Assembly (NCBI GenBank): GCA_034638255.1
Contig: JAWPGT010000012.1
Location: 744,001 to 808,000 of the forward strand
Reading direction: 5' to 3'
Origin: Coprinus comatus
Lineage: Eukaryota; Basidiomycota; Agaricomycetes; Agaricales; Agaricaceae
Length of the DNA stretch: 64,000 nt
Shown: one piece after another, positions 55,263-64,000 of the stretch
Layout: each line of letters opens with the position of its first letter
Numbering within the stretch: the stretch's first letter is position 1
The notes under the pieces: generated by a model
Databases searched by the model: none
Told to the model about the DNA's origin: nothing
What the model saw: the letters and a program-made list of their open reading frames with translations, nothing else
Position numbers and translations under genes: made by a program

Positions 55263-56647
55263 TTACACCTGTTCTATCTGCAATTTCCTCAAAACTTCCA
55301 AATTAAAAGCATCCATTAACCCATCCTTTCTATCTTCCAATATTTTCAACATATAATCAAACCATACGTACACACTACCGTTCCTATTACAACATTTACC
55401 CGAAATCATCAAGTGATGTAGATGAGGAATTACTTTGAGTTCACAGAGTATCCCAAGCATTTGTGCTAGAGATTTAGGATCGATTGATAATATTTCGATT
55501 TCTATTATATGATTTCCGCATTTGAGAATGTGTTCAAGGATATGATCGTATGAGTGCGGCATGCCAGCATAAATACTAAGCCCGAATCCCCCAATTCTGA
55601 GAGTGATGGGAACTTCCAATGGTAGATTCTCGAATGATTCGTAAATTCCGTCTGTGTTTGGAATGCTTTTAGAAGTTTGGTTAATGTTCATGTCGAGGAT
55701 TAGGGTTTTGAGAACAGGAAATATAAAGTGACCAATGGTTTTGTATAGTTGACCCGTTAGGTTTAGATGGAGTTTCTGAAGAGAAATGAATGTTATCAAT
55801 TTGCCGGTGTATTCTTCCCAGTCCTCAGTGAGAGGTACAACTGGATGATGGAGTGTTTACATTGAAAAAGTATACGAAGGAAAATAGCAAGCGAACCAGA
55901 AGTTTTAGGAATGTGATATTTTGAAGATGAAGATTGAGGAAGGAGGGGATGTATGTTACGTCAACCAGACAAGCTGAGTTTGAGAAGATTGAGTTGATTT
56001 TGGAAGTTAATATACCAAAGGTAACCTTTGTAAGGGTAGGTTATTTGGAGTTCCTTGAGATTGACGCAGTTCTGGGTGATGCGAGGCATCCATTGAGGGA
56101 GTGGAGAAACTAGATCCAATTCTTCCATTTTCTCGGCATTTTCCTTCAATGCAAAAAATGGGAGCAAAAGGATCATCTACTACTTTCCAGATCCCCATCA
56201 AATCCAACTATTAGTTGTAGCTTGATTCTATGCGTCGTCAGTGTATTTTTAAGTCAGAGTTGGAGTAAATTCGCTTGGTTTCAATACTGCTCTTTTGTGA
56301 TTGTAGTAGTTGATTAATAAACACAATGTAGACCATAAATGGGGAGTCGTACATACTGTTTCGTACCAGGAAGTACAGGCAGACATTATCTGGAAGCGGG
56401 TAAGCTTTGTGTCGTAAATCCCACTAAACGCATATCGAAATATTCCCGAAAGTGTTTCTGGTGGTAGAAGTCTGGTTGAGGATTGTAACTGATTTAGCCT
56501 ATGGGAAAAGCAAGTGTTCTGTTGTTTGAGCATGTGGACCTGCTCGTCAATCTCCTCGGTGGAAGGGAAAGAAAAAGAATTCGATGGAGGTGAGTGCTGG
56601 GGGCGGTGAGAACCACATTGAGAACAAACATTGATGGTGGATTTCAT
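55263..56647 (-). pseudogene. F-box gene D, broken
   Basis: ATG 56647 begins a Cys-rich start (VCSQCGSHRPQH), a coiled coil (IDEQVHMLKQQNTCFSHRL) and an F-box (LPPETLSGIFRYAFSG ... TSWYETVCTTPHLWSTL). The frame stops at 56249; later pieces in other frames (ENAEKMEELDLV, NCVNLKELQITYP, LQKLHLNLTG, then an open piece 55799-55263 ending LRKLQIEQV) form the leucine-rich C-terminus. At least two frame changes separate them. It has the same build as copies A-C. Confidence 0.75.
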
Positions 56648-56845
56648 AATGGATAATGGATAATCCAGATTTGAGTTGCAATCAAGGAGTAGTAAGGGTT
56701 GATTAGTGAATGGAACTTGGCGGTGCATAAACCAGGAGTCGAGCAGGCGGGAGCATACTATATCACGGATTCCACTGCCAAATGTGCATCGGGATATCTC
56801 CGAAAATAGAAGTCTGGTCGAGGACAGTATCTGGTTCAGGATCAT
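56648..56845 (-). pseudogene. Extra F-box fragment upstream of gene D
   Basis: In frame with gene D, the segment reads LNQILSSTRLLFSEI then CTFGSGIRDI, a degraded echo of LNQLQSSTRLLPPETLSGIF. It is a short partial duplicate of the F-box region placed just before gene D. Confidence 0.55.
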
Positions 56846-56902
56846 AGCAAAAATAGTGGCATCATTATAATATTGGGCGGGCAGTTCTTCAAATTTTGAT
56901 GT

Positions 56903-57316
56903 AATCTACCACATTATTCTATCGGCTCGGGTACCCACAGCACATCATTGTTAAGGAAGTCCGAAGAAGTGGTTGACAAGAAAGGTCTTTCCGTGGGTGG
57001 TGATGACATTGTTGCCTCAGAACATGGGCAACATATACAGATTGAGGTCCTCCCTCTTCAAACTTCTGGTATGGTTCACTCGGTTTTGGCTCAGGAGTGA
57101 GTTCACCTCCTCTGCAATCATTATCTTACTCGTCACAGGGCTGTATTAGATACTATACTTCCTGTTACTGGTGTGTCCATGGTAATGGAACAGGTTAACG
57201 GCATGCACCTTAATCCTATTGCACCACTGTTTAGCATCCTGAACTTCATCAACGTCTTCTCGCAGCTGTCCATCGCAGCCATTCTTTACCCTCGCTTAGA
57301 AGACCTCAGACCATAA
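56903..57316 (+). pseudogene. 5'-truncated two-exon gene fragment, family unknown
   Basis: An open frame from about 56903 (no ATG; preceded by TGA) reads EEVVDKKGLSVGG, GQHIQIEVLPLQTSGMVHSVL, then a clean 47-bp intron (GTGAGT...TCACAG, about 57096-57139) joins in phase to AVLDTILPVTGVSMVMEQ, NPIAPLFSILNFINV and LSIAAILYPRLEDL, ending in TAA at 57316. Preserved splice sites and coherent hydrophobic pattern argue for a once-functional gene that lost its 5' end. Not recognised. Confidence 0.55.
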
Positions 57317-58698
57317 TATGCCATTCTCAATATGAATTCTGAAACTATTGTCTTTTAGCCATTGCGGGAGCATCGCCCATGTGGAAAGAATGGTGAGTGT
57401 CAGGGAGTGGAGATTTGGACTGTGCATCGAAGAGGATAGGAGGGGCGGGTTTTTCAAGCTTGGTATGCAATTTCCTTCTGACTTTTCCTTTTGACAACTC
57501 TGAACGTTGAACGGTGAACTTAAAACGCACGTTCGACCCTCCTACTATAAAATATATCATTGCTATCCACTATCGCGCGTCATTAATGTAGATTTGTGAG
57601 TGGATTCTATTCAAAAAAATGCAGGCTTTCTTTGTCCAAATTGCTTTCTAGTTTTCGCATTGCTTTTTGTTTCATTCTTCTCACATTCTATCCATGTGAG
57701 TTACTCTTGTAACGATTCCGTCCATGTTTAAACTTCCAGCCCTACTCACACAATACTCGACTAATTTCAAGCATGTAATGGTAGCGACAGCACTATTCAA
57801 CTTCTCACTCGGGAAGTCTCTTCTATTCATCACCTGTCCTGCCACGTTTTAGTGGATTCTGGTAAGGCGTTTTTTGAGGTTGATTATTTTTGTGACAGGC
57901 GTGCCGTTTATGTAGGATGAAGTTGTATTTGTGTCACAAGTAGTAATAAATTTGATTCTGGTGCTCTGATGACTTGTAAGTTGTGTGATGACTTTTTGAT
58001 ACGACTCAGAACATATTAATTTGTGCTTGTGGGCAGTGTTATTCTTGGTATTATATATTTATAGAAATTGATCTCTGCAACTCGCTAACTTGGTTGAAGA
58101 GGACCGAGTTAGAGAAAAAAGTAATATTCAATGCTATCGGATAGTAACTGCTGAACTGAATATTATATTATTCAATAATGATTTATGACTTTCTAGAAGG
58201 AGCCCTTTGATATACTCTATTGAACACTACGGGAATTGCCAATACTTCCCCAATAGTTGTTTCATCAGTCCAGTCTGGCCACGTTGTGGATAAATGGAAA
58301 TCACAAGGAACCAGTGTATGTACTGTGAGCAAGAACGGTGCATGCCCATCGCACCATCGGAATGGTGTCATGATCTGAGACCTTCTTTGAGTACATCTAC
58401 AGTCTAACGACAATGAATAGGTAAGTATGATAAAATATTCCATAGATCTGACATCCTTATCTGCTTTTCTCATTTGCACCTCGGCGTAGTCGGTGATTGA
58501 ATATTGAAATATTGATGTGCCTGCATGGGGGTGTACAGCCACAACGCGTTTCGTGTTTCACGGCGCCAATTATGCGCCAGCCACGCCAGTATCAGAACCC
58601 TGCATGGCAGACCCTGTCGACAATGTCAACAATGTACTTACTGTCTCTTTCTTCCTTCCTTAACCATCGCAAGTTGAACTTGTGAATTTCAACCCCTC
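57317..58698. other. Intergenic
   Basis: No supported gene. A 119-codon minus-strand frame (58542-58183) begins with GTG only and shows no family. The right edge contains the promoter of the next gene. Confidence 0.4.
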
Positions 58699-60364
58699 AT
58701 GGCTTCTCCCCCTTCACAAAGATGGGTCGTTATCGACGACAAAGACGCGGCTATCACCTATCAGGGTCTTGGATGGCTTGAAGATAGCGGAAGTAAAAAC
58801 AATATAGGCAACTTTGGTGCCCCATACCTAAACACATTACATGGAAGCTCGCGTGATGGAAGTGTTTTTTTCAGTTTCAATGGTAAGACCTACTTCGTAG
58901 CTTTATTCCGTATCAGTGTACTCACCGTCAAAAAAGGCACCGCGATTAATGTCGATGGCACTAATGTTGTTGCAAACGCAAAAACAAACCCAGACCCGAA
59001 TTTTGAATGCTTCATCGACAATGTTTCCGTAGGACGTGAGGCACCTTTCGAATTTGATGAAAACAACTGGGGACTGTGTAAAGCTTCGAACCTGTCACCG
59101 GGTCCACATACTCTCCGCATAGATGTCAAAGTAATGGACCCCAAAAATTCCTTTTGGTTGGACAAGATTTTTTATGTTCCGATTACGGGTGCAAATTTAG
59201 AGGGAAAGGTGACTCTGGTGGATAATGCGGATCCGGCGGTGAGGCTTGATGCGGGATGGCAAGCTTTGGGTGATACTGCGAGAATGACGACAAAGAAGGG
59301 TTCCATTGCTCAAGTAGACTTCATTGGTATGACAATTTCACATTTCTCTACTAACTACAATAAATCATAATAACTTTCTAGGTGAATCAATAACTTGGAT
59401 GTCATTTATTCCCACCGAACTACCACACGCGGGAGCAACTGGCTCTTGGTACCTCGACTCTGACTCCAGTAACCCAACTCAATTTCTCCTTACTGGCATT
59501 CAGGGTTCTTCCACGCTATACAACCAAGTTTTCTTCACCACCCCTAAAGTCACCCAAGGTCGACATACCTTGACTGTCACTTTCCTAGGAAGTGAATCAA
59601 CAACACCTCTAACTTTGGACTACCTTTACATTCAAAATGGTACATCTCCAGCACCAAGTACTGGCTCAAACTCCGGAACCAATGGTAATCAAGATAGCCA
59701 AGGAAATAACGATACTCAATCTGGGAATGGAGACAATAGCAGTGGCACACCATTAAGCGCTATCCTAGGAGGTGTTCTAGGGGGACTGGGCTTCCTCATC
59801 ATCATCTTTGGTGGCATATTCTTCTATAGACGTCGTCAGGCCAAAAAAAGAGCCCGAATCTCTCTCGAACACGATAACCACGATTATAAATATACCCCTT
59901 TCAACGTGAATGCTATGGGAAATGCCAACACAATAGATGGTGACAACAACGTATCTTCAACTTGGGCCACTGGGATCATCACTAATGGGGAATCTTTGCA
60001 AGGTAATGGTAGTAATTTTAACGCCACCACTACCCCAACGCCCCCAATGCAACAATCATCATCAACACCTGCCTTCCGTAAACATCGCGAGGCTGTCCAG
60101 GCAAGTAATTCTAGGGCTAATATGTCTCAGCCGATGTATCAAGTACCATACGTGCTCACACATAATCCCCCTGGTGGGCCGGGTTCCGTTGTATCAACGA
60201 ACAATACAGCAACGACAAGTGTTACTGGTCAATCGGTGGTATCAGGTTCATCTGGATGGCCTTCTAGCTCACAAACGGTTCAACATTCGGATAGTGGGAT
60301 GCGGTTAGCGGATCCTGCGGTTGTGATTATCGAGGAAGTTCCACCACATTATACTCCAAATTGA
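58699..60364 (+). CDS. Single-pass membrane protein with two beta-type domains, paralog 1
   Basis: Three exons (58699-58882, 58937-59326, 59382-60364) give 518 residues. Domain 1 (about 5-165): RWVVIDDKD ... GTLHGS-like NTLHGSSRDG, FNGTAINVDGT, ECFIDNVSVG, LSPGPHTLRIDV. Domain 2 (about 175-310): AGWQALGDTARMT, SITWMSFIPTEL, GSWYLDSDS, QGRHTLTVTFLG, LDYLYIQNGT. Both look like carbohydrate-binding-type beta sandwiches common in Agaricomycete surface proteins (inference). A Ser/Gly/Asn linker, one membrane helix (ILGGVLGGLGFLIIIFGG) with RRRQAKKRAR after it, and a disordered tail ending EVPPHYTPN follow. No signal peptide is visible at the N-terminus. Confidence 0.78.
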
Positions 60365-61607
60365 TAGTAGATGGGTGTTTGGTTGACAATCGTGTTGGTT
60401 AAATACTACTTACTACTTACTTTCTTTCAATTTGCTGGTCTAAAAATCATGGATATATTCAACTTCTATCATTCATTCTTTTCAAGTGACAATATACCTT
60501 TATCGTTTACATATTGTATAGTAATTATACTTTCCTTTTCTATAATTCTTAGTCTTACGGCTTGCAACTCCTAAGATACCGAATATCAACACCACACTCT
60601 AGCTTTTACTTTGATCATCATGATCCTGGTCTTAGGGGAGAGAAAAAACATAGCCATCACAAGTATCCTATAATTAACCCATAACTTAATGGAGGACAAA
60701 TAAACGGTCCAAAGGGAGCCAACCAAAACGAGCCACTACGCAAATGTGGGACTAAATTCACTATTGACCACATTTTCTTGTGTAAAATACACTACATATT
60801 ATATATTGGGGATGTGTCTTAGTAGGAGGATCCATTTGGCGGAACACTGCAATAACAATCGGCGAAATTCATTCACCGGCGATACATCATTACATGCCAA
60901 TCGTCCAGGGGAAATCAAGTTTGTTCGTCAAGGTAACCTGCCAGTTTGAGCAATAGCAACAACGATGTGATGGACTGGACCACTCTACATCAGCGCCTAC
61001 ATTTATAGATATTTAAGGGGTAACTCTGACTGTAACTGACTAACAGTACCCCCGATTAATATGTACTATGCACTATGTACTAAGTTTATTTTTAAACGCG
61101 TCAGGGTCTCATGAAATTTTTATTAAAAGCAGGGAAATTTTCATATATACATACTCCAATTAAAGGTGAATATAGATTTTCCGGTTGATAACAGAGTACC
61201 TTTCTTAAACCTTACCTTCCATAACCTCTAGTAAATTTAATCTCTTAAGACGTTAAAACATTTCCGATGTACATAGTGATTTATACCAGTAACTTGATAT
61301 GTAATCTCAGCTATTTATATGATCTCGGAAAAAATAATCCTACATAAGTACTTACCAGTATACTTGACGACATCGGAGGACAAAAATAGATAAGACACGG
61401 AGTTTGGATCATGCCAAGTTCAAACACATTGTTCACCTGTTACTAGTTACTAGCTACACTAGTCACTGGTCCGCAACAAATCTACGAGCAATATAAATAC
61501 CAGAATTGAGCTATGCACAGTAATGGTTTTGCTATGTGTTGGCGTCCCTTTTCCCATCAGATTTGTACTTCACTACTACTACCTTAATCGTCATAAACAT
61601 CACAGTC
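60365..61607. other. Spacer with TATA box for paralog 2
   Basis: No gene supported. TATAAATA at 61492-61499 lies 109 bp before the ATG of paralog 2. The remainder is A/T-rich with no repeat recognised. Confidence 0.5.
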
Positions 61608-63080
61608 ATGAGTAGTGCTAATCCCGGGCAAAGGTGGGTCGTCGTTGACGACACGGATGTTGGGTCTATCACCTATACTCCAAGTTCTGCGTGGTTCCAG
61701 GACAGCGGGAATAAAAACCGTGTAGGAAACTATGGTGCTCCATACCTCGGCACATTGCACGGCAGCTCAAATGACGGAGACGTTATCTTCAATTTCAATG
61801 GTAAGAACTAGTTTTCCAAATCCTATCAGAGTGCTCATGGCGGAGAATAGGTACAGCAGTGCATGTTATTGGCAGTAATCTTGGGACTGCTAAAACAAAA
61901 CTCGACCCGAATCTTGAATGCTTCATCGATGATGTTTCCATAGGGCGTGAAAATCCCTTTGAATTTGATGAAAATAATTGGGGGTTCTGCAAAGCTTCTA
62001 ACCTGTCACCAGGACCACACACACTTCGTGTAGATGTCAAAGTTGCGGACCCCAAGAATCAGTTCTGGTTGGATAGGATTATGTATGTCCCAACCCCGGA
62101 TGTCAATTTGGAGGAAAAAGTGATCATGATAGATCATACCGATCCGACTGTGAGGTTTGATGCAAGCTGGAGCGCATTAAGTGATGTGGCGAGGATGACT
62201 ACGACGAAGGGCTCGGTTGCTCAAATAGACTTTATTGGTACGAACAATTCATATTTCTTGATCACCTACTATAAATCATGCCGGTTGATTAGGTGAATCG
62301 ATTACTTGGATGTCCTTCATTCCCACTGAGAGATCACACGCAGGATCAACTGGTTCCTGGTACCTCGACTCTGACTCCGATAAACCAACACAATTCCTCC
62401 TTACTGGACTTCCTTCTCGTTCTGCCACACTGTATAACCAAGTTTTCTTCACTACTCCCAATATCACTCAAGGACGGCATACCCTAACCGTTATTTTCTC
62501 TGGAAATGAAACAACGACACCTCTTACCTTGGATTACCTCTATATTAAAAATGGTACATTTCCTAGACCCGGATCCGATGGTGCGGGCACCAATGGAAAT
62601 CAGAGTCACGATAATATCGGTGGACAGTCGGCGAATAATACAGGGATATCCCGTCATTCATTGGGTGTTATTCTGGGAGCTGTTATTGGCGGTGTACTGT
62701 TGGTCGTGGTTGTACTCAGTGCTTTTGTAATAATCCAGCGTCGTCGCCGTGCCTCTCGGGGGAATCGTCGTCCCGTCCCATTCAATGTCAATGACATTGG
62801 TGGCCTTCCTTCCACGGCTGATTCAACTTACCAAGCACAAGGCAAGAAATTGAGTAAATCCCAGGTGACTCACAATCATCTCCCTCAAACATCCACCAAT
62901 AGCATAGTAAATGTCCACTCGACAACACCTGTTGTTCATTTGAATATAGATACTACATTGCATTCAACGGATCGGAGGTCTAGTACTTCAAGGTCGTTTC
63001 ATCATGTAGATAGTGGATTGCGATTGGGAGATCATGTAGAGGTGGTTAGGGAGGTACCACCAAATTATACCCCAGAATAA
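61608..63080 (+). CDS. Single-pass membrane protein with two beta-type domains, paralog 2
   Basis: Same three-exon structure as paralog 1 (61608-61800, 61851-62237, 62293-63080), 455 residues, with introns in identical places and phases. Domain 1: RWVVVDDTDVG, GTLHGSSNDG, FNGTAVHVIGS, ECFIDDVSIGRE, LSPGPHTLRVDV. Domain 2: ASWSALSDVARMT, SITWMSFIPTE, GSWYLDSDSD, QGRHTLTVIF. Membrane helix VILGAVIGGVLLVVVVLSAF then RRRRASRGNRR, and a tail ending VREVPPNYTPE, close to paralog 1. The ectodomains are strongly conserved while linker and tail have diverged. No signal peptide is apparent; no upstream in-frame ATG exists to add one. Confidence 0.78.
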
Positions 63081-64000
63081 ATTATTTTCAAGTTCTTGAT
63101 AGAATGCACTCACTTTTACAATCCCTGCCCTGTCAGTAAAAAAAGCGGGGGCAGTTCATGTTAGCGTCACCCAACTTTTTATTTGACTGATGCTTCTTCC
63201 AACTTGATCCTCACAAAACAAGTTTAATTTCGTGTCTTTAGGACGTGCTGTTAAGATGACTGGGCAGACATCGCAATGTCAGACCCGATAATGCAAAGAT
63301 TATGATCAACGAGACGTTATACGGGATGGGCAAGTGCATTTAAGTCAATGATATACCAGGAGATATATTTGAAAACTATTTGACGGCTGTTTTGTGACAT
63401 ATTGGGTGTAAGGAGCCATCAGAAGATGATCTAATATCGTCAGTATTGCGGCTCGGTCTTTACGAGTCCAGTGAAGGCGGAATCGGGTAGTTGGATTAGG
63501 GCTCACGAAACGTCCAATCATCAAAGGAATCGGATAGGCTTATTCAGGGGTTATCACTTGCAGATCGTTTTTGTTATGGAGAGCGTTTAGTTTGTATACG
63601 GTTGGGATGTGTATTGATTCAGCATCAACCATTTCGCCCGAGAAGGTGGGCCAATTTGTTTGGGGAATTACAGGTGAGAGGTCAGGTTTTCCATCTTTAT
63701 ATCTTTATAGTTGATGTTGTACGGATGACATTAGTTGGTTAGTGTTGGTTTCAGTACCACCAATGATAACGTTTGTGTATTATCCATCGTAGCATCTTCT
63801 AGGTTTTGTACCCAATTATGTACCTTCTAAGAGGTTTTTGAAGTATTTGTGACCATGATTGTTGCCAATTGGTCAAGCCAAAAAAATAGACGCTGACTAA
63901 CCGGCTTCATTCCCACGGGCGTTCCGGTTAACATTACTCATACACCTCGGCCATACAGGTTTGCTTGTCTCTGCAACTACAAGGCACTCCGCACCTCGAG
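63081..64000. other. Right edge, no supported feature
   Basis: No gene, repeat or RNA recognised up to the end of the window. Confidence 0.4.

Noticed and set aside
58183..58542. 119-codon minus-strand open frame
   Set aside because: It begins with GTG, has no ATG or splice support and no recognisable motif.
1..64000. CRISPR arrays, rRNA and tRNA genes
   Set aside because: None was seen; there are no regularly spaced repeats and no convincing tRNA B-box with matching arms.

Overview
This window is fungal nuclear DNA, most likely from a mushroom-forming basidiomycete (Agaricomycetes). Nearly every gene is cut by many introns of about 45-75 bp with short GT...AG borders. Intergenic spacers are short and several promoters are divergent. 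The protein families also fit: F-box proteins with a Cys-rich N-terminus and coiled coil, DUF6533-type seven-helix proteins, a FluG-type glutamine synthetase, a C14 caspase-like protein and a Spo7-like protein. No prokaryotic signals, CRISPR array, rRNA or convincing tRNA was seen. All spliced models below were built by hand from splice-site phase and remembered family sequences; I ran no searches.

Layout. 1-7.6 kb is a dense housekeeping block: a gene end, glutamine synthetase-like (+), DUF3074 (-), mitochondrial ribosomal protein bL27m (-) divergent from SKP1 (+), and the mRNA capping guanylyltransferase (+). 7.6-10.8 kb is mostly empty. 10.8-26.1 kb is an unstable F-box region: two tandem F-box copies (one with a nonsense codon) flank a caspase-like gene, and a third F-box gene is split by a full-length Ty3/Gypsy LTR retrotransposon with almost identical LTRs. 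27.5-32.7 kb holds an acidic hypothetical protein, a Spo7-like gene divergent from CDC20. 33-37.8 kb is gene-poor. 37.8-45.5 kb carries three DUF6533-like membrane proteins, two of them a recent tandem duplication. 46-54 kb has a TIGR04076-like protein, the AP-1 mu subunit, a 76-residue small protein, a possible mitochondrial protein and a PQ-loop protein. 54.8-57.3 kb is a graveyard: an inverted PQ-loop fragment, a broken F-box gene and a 5'-truncated gene. 58.7-63.1 kb holds two paralogous single-pass membrane proteins with extracellular beta-type domains.

Functional links. SKP1 and the F-box proteins belong to the same SCF ubiquitin-ligase machinery, and CDC20 activates the other large cell-cycle ligase (APC/C); nothing suggests these genes are co-regulated. 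The strongest biological signals are rapid birth and death of Cys-rich F-box genes, a very young retrotransposon inside one of them, and fresh tandem duplication of a receptor-like gene. Single-base or two-base frame breaks turn up in several otherwise well-conserved genes, including essential ones, so part of the apparent decay may be indel error in the assembly.
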